Shown piece after piece: positions 6,844-14,081 of a stretch of DNA of 18,728 nt. The DNA lies in the NCBI GenBank assembly GCA_900544475.1, contig UQVU01000021.1, positions 1 through 18,728 on the forward strand, written 5' to 3'. Both the position numbers and the translations under genes were made by a program. The first letter of the stretch is position 1. Each line of letters starts with the position of its first letter. Source of the stretch: an uncultured Butyricicoccus sp. (GTDB lineage: Bacteria > Bacillota > Clostridia > Oscillospirales > Butyricicoccaceae). The notes below the pieces were generated by a model. It made no database searches. It saw only the letters and a list, made by a program, of their open reading frames with translations, and had not been told where the DNA came from.

Positions 6844-7961
6844 ACAGAATACTTGATGAGGTTGGTGCTCTTCTTGTCGAATACGTTGATCTTGTCGAGG
6901 TCGATGGACAGGTAAACGACCTGGTCCGGGTTGTAGTGGGTGATGCCGAGGGCCTTGATGACGAGGGATACGCCGCCGACCTTGACGGTGACGAGGGTCT
7001 CGGAGCCTGCCGGCATGGAGGTGTAGATGTGAGCCTCGATGTCGGAGGGAGCCTGACGGGTGGTGTTGATGGAGACCTGCTCCGGACGGATGCCGAGGAC
7101 TGCGTCGAAGCTCTTTTCCTTCGGCAGGTTGTCGGTGAGGTCCTTCTTCGGGAATACCATCTTGCCGAGCGGGCTCGTAACGGTCAGGCCGTCCGGGCCG
7201 ACCTCAGCCTTGCCGTCCGCGAAGTTGATGGACGGGTTGCCGATGAAGTCTGCAACGTAGAGGTTTGCCGGGTTGTTGTACAGCTCGAGCGGAGGAGCGA
7301 CCTGAATGATGACACCTTCCTTGAAGATGGCGATCTTGGTGGACATGGTCAGCGCCTCGACCTGGTCATGGGTTACATAGATCATGGTCGTGCCGGTCTC
7401 GATGTGCAGGCGCTTCAGCTCGGAACGCATATCTACGCGGAGCTTTGCGTCAAGGTTGGACAGCGGCTCGTCCATCAGCAGCAGATGCGGCTCGGAAGCG
7501 ATAGCACGGGCGATCGCAACGCGCTGCTGCTGGCCGCCGGACAGCTCGGACGGATAACGGTCAACGTACTGACCGATCTGCATGCGGGCGAGTGCGTCCT
7601 CGATGCGGCGGTCTACCTCTGCCTTGGGCAGCTTCTGGATGTTGAGGCCGAAGGCGATGTTCTCGCGGACGGTCATGTGCGGCCACAGAGCGTAGGACTG
7701 GAACACGAGGTTGAGGTCGCGCTCGCTCGGGGGAGCGAAGTGAGCCTCGGCAGCGTTTACGATTTCCTTGCCGTTCATGAGGATGGTGCCGTTCTGCGGC
7801 TTCTCCAGACCGGATACAACGCGCAGGGTGGTGGTCTTGCCGCAGCCGGACGGGCCGAGCAGGGTCATGAAGTCGCCGTCCTCGATGGTGAGGTTGACGT
7901 CCTTCAGGATGTGGTTCTTGCCGTAGTATTTATCAATATGCTTTAATTCAATTTTGCTCAT
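6840..7961 (-). CDS. ABC transporter ATP-binding protein (PotA/FbpC/AfuC-like)
   Basis: This 373-residue cytosolic ATPase powers the importer encoded around it. Motifs: Walker A GPSGCGKT (36-43), Q-loop Gln88, signature LSGGQ (140-144), Walker B LLLMDEP (160-166, Glu165) and switch His198. The C-terminal third (about 240-360) fits a TOBE-type regulatory domain, as in the spermidine/iron/sugar importer ATPases. AAAGGAG precedes the ATG. It lies 56 bases after the permease gene and before the binding-protein gene. All ATPase residues are intact. The closest families are FbpC, PhnT and AfuC; substrate specificity rests with the other subunits. Confidence 0.95.
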   Translation of the reverse strand: MSKIELKHIDKYYGKNHILKDVNLTIEDGDFMTLLGPSGCGKTTTLRVVSGLEKPQNGTILMNGKEIVNAAEAHFAPPSERDLNLVFQSYALWPHMTVRENIAFGLNIQKLPKAEVDRRIEDALARMQIGQYVDRYPSELSGGQQQRVAIARAIASEPHLLLMDEPLSNLDAKLRVDMRSELKRLHIETGTTMIYVTHDQVEALTMSTKIAIFKEGVIIQVAPPLELYNNPANLYVADFIGNPSINFADGKAEVGPDGLTVTSPLGKMVFPKKDLTDNLPKEKSFDAVLGIRPEQVSINTTRQAPSDIEAHIYTSMPAGSETLVTVKVGGVSLVIKALGITHYNPDQVVYLSIDLDKINVFDKKSTNLIKYSV

Positions 7962-8017
7962 TTCCCAAACTCCTTTTTCATTTCATCCGGGGGGGATTCT
8001 CTGTTTCCGGTGCGGTA

Positions 8018-9850
8018 TCAGCCGCCCATGCTCTTTGCGAGATCAGCATCGCCGAAGATGTTGGCCAGAGCGTAAACCAGGAATACGATAGAGAACATAA
8101 CGATTGCTACGCAGTCAGAAGCCTGCGGGGAGTTGCTGTTCTGATACTGGAATGCCAGATACGGCAGAGTAGAGGTCTTCGGGGTCATCAGAAGGATGAT
8201 AAGGTCGAGTTCCTTCATAATGGAAACGAAGATCAGCATGAAGCCGGATACGAAGCCGCCCTTGGAAAGCGGGAATACGATGCGGACGAAGCGCTTGAAG
8301 AAGCCTGCGCCTGCGATTTCAGCTGCCTCCTCGAGCTCGCCGCCGATCTGCAGCATGTTTGCAGTACCTGCACGGGATGCAAACGGCAGATGCTTGACAA
8401 CAGAGGTGACGGTCAGCAGTGCGAAGGTGCCGTACAGGGACGGAACCAGGGTAACGCCGCCGATCTGCTGCGGGGTGGAGAACATGGAGAGGAAGATGCC
8501 GCCGAATGCGATGGACGGAATCAGATACGGGATGAATACCAGCTGCTCAACAACCTTGCCGTGCAGCTTGCCGCGGCCCTTTGCGCAGATGTAGCCGAGG
8601 ATCTGGCCGAAGATGGTGCCGAATACGCCGTTGACAAAGGTCAGCTTGAGGGAGTTGATGAGAGAGTTGATGAAGTTCTCATTCTTGAAGATACCCGGCT
8701 GGCCTTCCATGACGTTCGCAATCGGGTCGCCGATCCAGTAATGCAGCGTGAGGTTGGACAGAGAGTAGTCGCCCTCACGGAGCATGAAGGACTCGAGGAT
8801 AAGCAGTGCGATCGGCATGATGATACCGAAGATAAAGAATACGATCAGTACGAGGGTGATGATCGGCTTGTGCTTGCCGAGGCGAAGCGGAGTGGAACGG
8901 CCGCCCTTGCCGCCGATGGTGGCGTAGGACTTGCGCGAACCGATGAGCTTCTGGTTGACAAAGACCGAAATGGACGCGATGCAGATCATGATGAGTGCCA
9001 TTGCGAACGCGGTCTGGGTGTTCTGGGACTTGCTGTTCATGTACAGCTGGCTGGACAGGGTAACGAAGTTGACCTTGGAGCCTAAGTAGTTGATTACGCC
9101 GAAGGTACCGATGGCCTTGGAGAAGGTCAGGATGATAGCGGACAGCATTGCGGGCAGTACGAGCGGAAGCGTGATCTTGCGCAGGATAGTCGCCTTGCCG
9201 GCGCCCTGAATCTCGCCCATTTCCTCAAGCTCGGAGTTGATCGAGTTGAGTGCTGCGGATACGAGCAGGTACGCATATGCGTAATAGTGAAGCGAAAGTA
9301 CGGTGATGATCGCGACCGGGCCGTATGCCAGCCAGTCGGGAACGTTGATGCCAAGGCTCATCAGGAAGCCCGGCGCGCCGCCGATTCGTTCGGTCTTGAA
9401 CATGGTCAGCCAAGCCTGCGATTTGCACCAGCTGGGGATCATGTAAGGAATGATAACAGCCAGCGAGAAGAACGGCTTGAACGGGAGGTCGGTACGAACC
9501 ATCAGCCATGCGAGGACCGAACCGAGCAGGATTGCGAAGAACGATACGCAGACACCGATCAGCAGCGAGTTGAGCAGCGGCTGGACGAGCATCTGCTTGG
9601 TCAGCGAGCTGCCGAGCAGTCGCTGCCAGTAGTAAAGGGTGAAGTCGCCTGCGGCGCCGCCTGCGAGGCGGGCATCCTTCTGAGCGAGAGTGAACGAAGT
9701 GGTGATCATGTCCAGCAGCGGGAGCACGATCAGGTAAGTCAGCAGCACGATCGCAACAAGCACGATCACGTTATAGGGGTTGGTAACAACCGCCTTTATC
9801 TGGTTTTTCAGACGTCTGGACTTGGAATAGTTCTGATCCTTTGGTTTCAT
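8018..9850 (-). CDS. ABC transporter permease, two fused membrane domains (FbpB/AfuB-like)
   Basis: This 610-residue inner-membrane protein contains two homologous permease halves, about residues 25-300 and 330-605, joined by a basic Gly-rich linker. Each half has a coupling loop of the EAA type: MGEIQGAGKATILRKITLP near 211-229 and AAEIAGAGFFKRFVRIVFP near 509-527. A single fused permease therefore forms the whole channel, as in FbpB, ThiP and the hexose-phosphate permease AfuB. GGAGGG precedes the ATG and overlaps the end of HAD hydrolase 2, whose stop is 4 bases away, so the two are probably translationally coupled. It works with the ATPase at 6840 and the lipoprotein at 5500. Confidence 0.93.
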   Translation of the reverse strand: MKPKDQNYSKSRRLKNQIKAVVTNPYNVIVLVAIVLLTYLIVLPLLDMITTSFTLAQKDARLAGGAAGDFTLYYWQRLLGSSLTKQMLVQPLLNSLLIGVCVSFFAILLGSVLAWLMVRTDLPFKPFFSLAVIIPYMIPSWCKSQAWLTMFKTERIGGAPGFLMSLGINVPDWLAYGPVAIITVLSLHYYAYAYLLVSAALNSINSELEEMGEIQGAGKATILRKITLPLVLPAMLSAIILTFSKAIGTFGVINYLGSKVNFVTLSSQLYMNSKSQNTQTAFAMALIMICIASISVFVNQKLIGSRKSYATIGGKGGRSTPLRLGKHKPIITLVLIVFFIFGIIMPIALLILESFMLREGDYSLSNLTLHYWIGDPIANVMEGQPGIFKNENFINSLINSLKLTFVNGVFGTIFGQILGYICAKGRGKLHGKVVEQLVFIPYLIPSIAFGGIFLSMFSTPQQIGGVTLVPSLYGTFALLTVTSVVKHLPFASRAGTANMLQIGGELEEAAEIAGAGFFKRFVRIVFPLSKGGFVSGFMLIFVSIMKELDLIILLMTPKTSTLPYLAFQYQNSNSPQASDCVAIVMFSIVFLVYALANIFGDADLAKSMGG

Positions 9851-9854
9851 TCTA

Positions 9855-10625
9855 TCAAGTTCCCTCCTTCAGCTTCCGATTGAATTCTTCCACAGCCGGG
9901 AGGATTTCGGTGAGCGTCTTGATCTTGACGTCGGCCTCATATCCCATGCCGCGGTATTTTTCGTCTTTGTGATAGATGCGGGGGTTATCGATCTGGATCA
10001 TCAGGGGCCAGCCGGCGTTTCGGATGCCTCGCACGTCGCGCGAGATCGTGTCGCCGACGTAAGCGGCCTCCTCTTTCGGTATGCCCATTTCTTTCAGCGC
10101 AATGTCGAAAATATCGGCCCGCGGCTTTCGAATGCCGCATACGCTGCTCATTGTCAAGGTTTCGAAATACTGTTCAACGCCGTGCTCCGCGAGGATGCGC
10201 GGTACGAACGTGGTGCTCATGATGTTGGAGATAACACCGAGGCGGTAGCCTGCGTCCTTTAAGGACTTCAGCGTTTCCTCCAGACCCTCGCGCTTTACGA
10301 TGTGCTTGCGCCAGCGGTCAAACATGAAGCAAAGGTCCTCGCCGAGGCCGGCGAGCTTTTCTGCGGGTACGTTGAAATCCGCGAGGAAGAATTCCTGCCA
10401 GATCCGGTCGGCCGGAATCTCGATCAGTTCTTCTTCTGTAAATGCCTTGTATGCTTTCGCACCTTTATTGATGTGCTCGAGCAATGCGTCGGGGTTTTCC
10501 GCTGTGCGGATGTCGTGTTCCTCTAGATACTTCCAGAGGCGTTCCTTGTAGTCCCGGTCACTTTCCGGCGTGGCGTCCTGTGTGTGTACCGTGCCGCCGA
10601 TGTCGAAGAAAACCGCTTTAATCAT
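9855..10625 (-). CDS. HAD-superfamily hydrolase (HAD-IA type), copy 2
   Basis: This 256-residue cytosolic hydrolase is the first gene of the leftward transporter operon. Motifs: FDIGGT with nucleophile Asp8, VISN with Ser133, RKPRA with Lys167, GDT with Asp192, and Asp197. These positions are identical to copy 1 at 3143-3898, and the two share long stretches such as YFE-T-SSV-G-RKP, so they are paralogues. As in copy 1, the usual second Asp of motif I is Gly10. The ATG is preceded by AGGGGAG. Being first in the operon, just behind the LacI-type operator, suggests a direct role in processing the imported compound. A standard phosphatase role is likely but not certain given the Gly10 change. 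Confidence 0.9.
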   Translation of the reverse strand: MIKAVFFDIGGTVHTQDATPESDRDYKERLWKYLEEHDIRTAENPDALLEHINKGAKAYKAFTEEELIEIPADRIWQEFFLADFNVPAEKLAGLGEDLCFMFDRWRKHIVKREGLEETLKSLKDAGYRLGVISNIMSTTFVPRILAEHGVEQYFETLTMSSVCGIRKPRADIFDIALKEMGIPKEEAAYVGDTISRDVRGIRNAGWPLMIQIDNPRIYHKDEKYRGMGYEADVKIKTLTEILPAVEEFNRKLKEGT

Positions 10626-10723
10626 AACAGCTCCCCTTTTTCTTTCCTTTTTCCTTTTTCCCTTCCGGGAATCTCGGTCTTTGCTTTTACTCTTTCCTGT
10701 TACTCAGGTTTTACGAAATATTT

Positions 10724-10739
10724 ACGCAAACGTTTTCGT
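10724..10739. promoter_or_regulatory. LacI-family operator O1 (transporter operon side)
   Basis: ACGCAAACGTTTTCGT is palindromic except at positions 4 and 13 (ACGnAAACGTTTnCGT), with the central CG typical of LacI-family sites. It lies just downstream of the predicted leftward -10, so binding would block that promoter. An identical copy sits at 10882-10897. Confidence 0.82.
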
Positions 10740-10750
10740 TCCATGCACAT

Positions 10751-10779
10751 ACCCTACCACCATCTGCCTCTCCTGTCAA
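10751..10779 (-). promoter_or_regulatory. Predicted promoter of the leftward transporter operon
   Basis: On the minus strand, a perfect -35 TTGACA (10779-10774) is followed after 17 bases by TAGGGT (10756-10751). The -10 keeps the three most conserved positions (T1, A2, T6) but is otherwise poor. The predicted start, near 10744, abuts operator O1. Confidence 0.6.
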
Positions 10780-10845
10780 TAGAATTCCCCCAAGTTTTCC
10801 ACTTTTCATGAAAACCCTCCCCCTGATTTTGTGAGATTTGCACAG

Positions 10846-10874
10846 TTGTATTTTTGTTTTTCATACGCTATACT
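10846..10874 (+). promoter_or_regulatory. Predicted promoter of the PfkB kinase gene
   Basis: TTGTAT (10846-10851) and TATACT (10869-10874) are separated by 17 bases. The predicted start near 10881 coincides with operator O2, so a bound repressor would occlude initiation. Confidence 0.65.
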
Positions 10875-10881
10875 GTAATCA

Positions 10882-10897
10882 ACGCAAACGTTTTCGT
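10882..10897. promoter_or_regulatory. LacI-family operator O2 (kinase side)
   Basis: This is a second exact copy of ACGCAAACGTTTTCGT, at the predicted start site of the kinase promoter and 25 bases before its start codon. The two operators are 158 bp apart, about 15 helical turns, so they face the same side of the DNA and could support repressor looping. Confidence 0.85.
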
Positions 10898-10921
10898 AGA
10901 AATCTTGAAAGAGTGATTGCT

Positions 10922-11800
10922 ATGAAATATGATCTGATGCTCATCGGTCCCGCGACCAGAGACGTCAATATCGATTATACCGGAAAAGAAGTCCACGAAA
11001 TCGGCGGCGCCGTTTTCTTCTGTGCCGCAGCAGCCAAGGCCGCTGGCGCAAACCTTTTCGCTTCGGTGAAAATCCATCCGAACGACACCGATATTATTGA
11101 TGCGTTCAAGCTGGACAGCGACCACGTCGCCGTTCTCCCGAGCGAGTGCACCACGCTGATGCAGAACACCTACTTTACCGCCGACCGCGAGCGCCGCAAG
11201 GCTGAGTGCCTCGCCCAGTCCGGCCCCATCACCCCGGACCAGATCCCCGAGGTTGACTGCGGACTGTATCACCTGGCCGGCCTGCTCTACGGCGACTTCC
11301 CGAACGAGCTGATCGTCGAGCTGAAAAAGCGCGGCAAGGTTTCCGCCGACATTCAGGGCTTCCTCCGTCACAACGAGGGCGGCCTGATGAACTTCCATGA
11401 CTGGTCGGATAAGATGGAATACCTGAAATACTTCGATTTCCTCAAAACCGACGCCGCAGAGGCCGAAATCCTCACCGGCCTGACCGACCGCCGTGAAGCT
11501 GCCAAGCAGCTGTACGCATGGGGCGCGAAGGAAATTCTTATTTCCCACAACAGCGAGATGCTCGTCTACGACGGCAAGGACTTCTTCACCTGCCCGGTCA
11601 AGGCGCGCAACCTGTCCGGCCGCACCGGCCGCGGCGACACCACCTTCGGCGCGTACCTCGCAAAGCGCATGACCGGCAGCCCGATTGCCGAAGCGCTCCT
11701 GTTCGCGACCGCAGCGGTTTCGCTGAAAATGGAGGCTCCCGGCCCGCTGTCCGCGTCCGAGGCCGACATTCAGGCGTACATCGATGAGTTCTATCATTAA
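10922..11800 (+). CDS. PfkB/ribokinase-family carbohydrate kinase
   Basis: This 292-residue cytosolic kinase is of the ribokinase fold. The N-terminal part shows the GPATRDVNIDY strand and the GGAVFFCAAAAKAAGA substrate-binding region. The C-terminal signature reads GRTGRGDTTFGAYLA, with catalytic base Asp239; the usual GAGD here is GRGD. LKTDAAEAEILTG matches the family's KxNxxEAxxLTG. It probably phosphorylates the sugar or polyol released from the imported compound so that it enters metabolism; the substrate is unknown. ATG 10922 is chosen because the promoter and operator O2 lie directly upstream and the first residues match the family start. The ribosome site (GAAAGAG) is weak. It is transcribed away from the transporter operon and shares its operator type. 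Confidence 0.9.
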   Translation: MKYDLMLIGPATRDVNIDYTGKEVHEIGGAVFFCAAAAKAAGANLFASVKIHPNDTDIIDAFKLDSDHVAVLPSECTTLMQNTYFTADRERRKAECLAQSGPITPDQIPEVDCGLYHLAGLLYGDFPNELIVELKKRGKVSADIQGFLRHNEGGLMNFHDWSDKMEYLKYFDFLKTDAAEAEILTGLTDRREAAKQLYAWGAKEILISHNSEMLVYDGKDFFTCPVKARNLSGRTGRGDTTFGAYLAKRMTGSPIAEALLFATAAVSLKMEAPGPLSASEADIQAYIDEFYH

Positions 11801-11868
11801 ATTTATTTGAATTTTCTCATCATTTTCAACAAAATTCATCGAGTTTTCGTCACAAATCGATGATTCTC

Positions 11869-11897
11869 TTGTAATCTGTTCAGCAATACGCTATCAT
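11869..11897 (+). promoter_or_regulatory. Predicted promoter of the LacI-family regulator gene
   Basis: TTGTAA (11869-11874) and TATCAT (11892-11897) are spaced by 17 bases. Just downstream is a 7-bp hairpin (11902-11908 with 11914-11920). Upstream of the -35 is an inverted repeat TCATCGA/TCGATGA (11836-11842, 11857-11863). No copy of the ACGCAAACGTTTTCGT operator is seen here, so the repressor may not control itself strongly. Confidence 0.55.
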
Positions 11898-11942
11898 TAA
11901 AGCAGTACCCTTTGTACTGCCGCCGAGACGGAGGTGACGGGT

Positions 11943-13004
11943 ATGGAACGATCCGTAAGATCAAGGAAGGAAGCAGCAAGCCATATGCGCCATGTAACAA
12001 TCAAGGACATCGCCCGCATCGCCGGCGTCTCCACTTCGACCGTATCCCGCGCCCTCAGCGGCTCCAAGGAGCTGAGTGAAGCGACGCGCGAGAGGATCGT
12101 AAAAATCTGCAACGAGCAGGGCTACCGTGTCAACGCGCTGGCCCGCAGCCTCATCCGCAGCCGCACAAACGTCATCGGACTTATCGTCCCCGAGGTCACA
12201 AACCCGTTCTACGCCGAGATTTCCCTCGGCATCGAAACGCACGCGCGTGAGCTCGGCTACAACGTCATGCTGTGCAACAGCCAGCAGGACACCAAAACCA
12301 CCGAAGAGCTGTTCGGTTTTCTTATCAGCCATCAGGTGGACGGCATTATCCTTGCAAATTCACACAGCGACGCGCCGCGCTGGCTTCAGCAGTTCGCGCC
12401 GTATCTTCCGACCGTGCTCCTCGGCACGCCCGCCTCTCTCAGCGGCGACGAGGTCAACTCGGTCTGTGTCGACAACCTCGCAGGCGGCCGCCTCGCGGCA
12501 GAATATCTGCTCTCGCTCGGACATCGCAGCATCGCCTATCTCGGCCATCGCTCGCACAGTCTGACCCATCAGCTGCGCCTGCGCGGCTTCATGGAGGTGC
12601 TCGGCCAGGTCGGCCTGACGCCTACCGTCATCGAAAACAACGCAGAATCCTCGTCGATCGGTGCAGGCTATGAGCTGAGCCGCAAGCTGTTCAACGAGGG
12701 CTGCCCCCACACCGCGATTTTCGCCGCGACCGACTCGCTCGCCCTCGGCGCCATGCAGGCGGCGGACGAGTTCGGCGTCGCTATCCCGGACGACGTTTCC
12801 CTTCTCGGCTTCGACAATATCATCTATTCGTCCCTGCCGAAGATCACGCTGTCCACCATCGACCAGAGAAAGTCCCTGCTCGCAGAGGCTGCGGTCGATA
12901 TCCTCACCCAGATCATCGAGTCCGATGAGCGGGATGAGTTCACCCACCGCATGATTCGCCCGGCGCTCATCCGCCGCGCATCGTGCGCATCCATCGTCGA
13001 TTGA
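11943..13004 (+). CDS. LacI-family transcriptional regulator
   Basis: This 353-residue repressor has an N-terminal helix-turn-helix (VTIKDIARIAGVSTSTVSRA, about residues 18-37) followed by the usual hinge region and a periplasmic-binding-like effector domain (NVIGLIVPEVTNPFYAEI onward). ATG 11943 is chosen because GGAGGTGA (11930-11937) lies 5-6 bases upstream; the GTG at 11934 is inside that ribosome site. A third possible start at 11985 would begin MRHVTIKDIA and lacks a good site. Gene position and matching site type make it the likely binder of O1 and O2. The effector is probably a sugar or sugar phosphate derived from the imported compound. A separate promoter lies upstream. Confidence 0.95.
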   Translation: MERSVRSRKEAASHMRHVTIKDIARIAGVSTSTVSRALSGSKELSEATRERIVKICNEQGYRVNALARSLIRSRTNVIGLIVPEVTNPFYAEISLGIETHARELGYNVMLCNSQQDTKTTEELFGFLISHQVDGIILANSHSDAPRWLQQFAPYLPTVLLGTPASLSGDEVNSVCVDNLAGGRLAAEYLLSLGHRSIAYLGHRSHSLTHQLRLRGFMEVLGQVGLTPTVIENNAESSSIGAGYELSRKLFNEGCPHTAIFAATDSLALGAMQAADEFGVAIPDDVSLLGFDNIIYSSLPKITLSTIDQRKSLLAEAAVDILTQIIESDERDEFTHRMIRPALIRRASCASIVD

Positions 13005-13243
13005 GCGGACGCAGACCCGCACGGCAGAGAGGACGAACTTCACACACTCGTCTTTTTCTCACACACACTCACTTCACACACCACATTCTGCCGCCGGTGA
13101 CTGCAACACGCTTTTTCTGAACCATCATAATTTGAACAGCTCGCCCTCCGGCAACGGTTCAAAGAAACGAAAGCTGCCGCCTCCCCGGCAGCATTTGTTT
13201 TGCCGAAAACAGCTGTTCCGCTCCCAGAAAAGGAGATAACGCT
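13005..13243 (+). other. Gene-free leader between the regulator and PHP genes
   Basis: These 239 bases hold no gene. 13038-13090 is an almost G-free, CA-rich stretch with several CACACA runs. An inverted repeat TTTGAAC/GTTCAAA lies at 13131-13137 and 13157-13163. A 7-bp GC-rich stem (13173-13179 with 13186-13192) followed by ATTTGTTTT may be a weak terminator of the regulator gene or an attenuator before the PHP gene. I found no convincing promoter. Confidence 0.5.
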
Positions 13244-13918
13244 ATGTACAAGATTGAAACGCACCTCCACACGACCTATATTTCCCACTGCGGCTGGCTC
13301 GGCGCACAGGCCATCATGAAGGCGTATTCCGCCGCCGGCTACGATGCCATCTGCGTGACCGACCACTACAACCGCGATACCTTCGACTACATCGAAATGG
13401 ACCTGTCCACCCCGGGCAGCAAGACCCGCGACTTCCTGCTCGGCTACCACCGTCTCAAGCGCGAGGGCGAAAAGTACGGCATCCGCGTCTATGCGGGCGC
13501 TGAGCTGCGCTTTGACGGCTCCCCGAATGACTACCTGCTGTACGGCTTCCACGACGAGCTGCTGGCCGACCCGGAGCGCGTCATGAGCGAGGGTCTGGAG
13601 GCGTTCGCGCCCAAGTACCGCGCGGACGGTGCGCTGCTCATCCAGGCGCATCCCTACCGCAACAAGTGCACCCCGGCTCCGGCCGAGCTGCTCGACGGCG
13701 TGGAGGTACTCAACCTCAATCCGCGCCACGACAGCCGCAACGACCTGGCGCTCGCCTACGCCAAGGAGCACAACCTGCTCATGACGGCAGGCTCGGACTG
13801 CCACCGCCCCGGCGACGAGGGCACGACCGGCATTCTCGCGGAAACCCTCCCCGAGGACAGCTTCGGCTTCGCCGACCTCATCCGTTCGGGCAAGTACACG
13901 CTCATTCGTCCGGAATAA
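13244..13918 (+). CDS. PHP-domain metal-dependent phosphoesterase
   Basis: This 224-residue cytosolic protein consists of a single PHP domain. Metal-binding motifs are visible: ETHLHT (His7, His9), TDH (39-41), GAEL, QAHP, and GSDCH near the end. PHP proteins hydrolyse phosphoesters (histidinol phosphate, short nucleotides, cyclic sugar phosphates). The small size and the lack of any polymerase domain fit a stand-alone small-molecule enzyme. A strong ribosome site (AAAGGAG) precedes the ATG. It follows the LacI-type regulator on the same strand after a 239-base leader, and ends at a bidirectional terminator shared with trmD. The context suggests a third or fourth phosphoesterase step in the same pathway; the substrate is unknown. 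Confidence 0.88.
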   Translation: MYKIETHLHTTYISHCGWLGAQAIMKAYSAAGYDAICVTDHYNRDTFDYIEMDLSTPGSKTRDFLLGYHRLKREGEKYGIRVYAGAELRFDGSPNDYLLYGFHDELLADPERVMSEGLEAFAPKYRADGALLIQAHPYRNKCTPAPAELLDGVEVLNLNPRHDSRNDLALAYAKEHNLLMTAGSDCHRPGDEGTTGILAETLPEDSFGFADLIRSGKYTLIRPE

Positions 13919-14024
13919 GTACGAAACTCATTCATCTGCCTTCATCTTATTTTTTCTTTTATCTTACCTATGCCGGGGGACGGGCCGTGTGGCTTGTCCC
14001 TCAGCCCCTTTCTGTACCAAAATA

Positions 14025-14060
14025 CCCCGTCCGCCGTTTTTTACTCTCCGGCAGACGGGG
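14025..14060. terminator. Bidirectional terminator between PHP gene and trmD
   Basis: A 12-bp stem (14025-14036 with 14049-14060, one G-T pair) has a 12-base loop. On the plus strand TTCGTTCGTTTTT follows, and on the minus strand TATTTT follows. It lies in the 163-base gap between two convergent genes and can serve both. Confidence 0.8.
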
Positions 14061-14081
14061 TTCGTTCGTTTTTACGGCAGT

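Noticed and set aside
10724..10897. CcpA catabolite-repression (cre) sites
   Set aside because: The core AAACGTTT is shared with LacI-family sites in general, but the flanks (ACG...CGT) do not give the cre TG...CA ends, and a dedicated LacI-family gene is next door. Cross-binding cannot be fully excluded.
10838..10921. Longer N-terminus for the PfkB kinase
   Set aside because: This stretch contains the predicted promoter and operator O2, and the family start fits ATG 10922.
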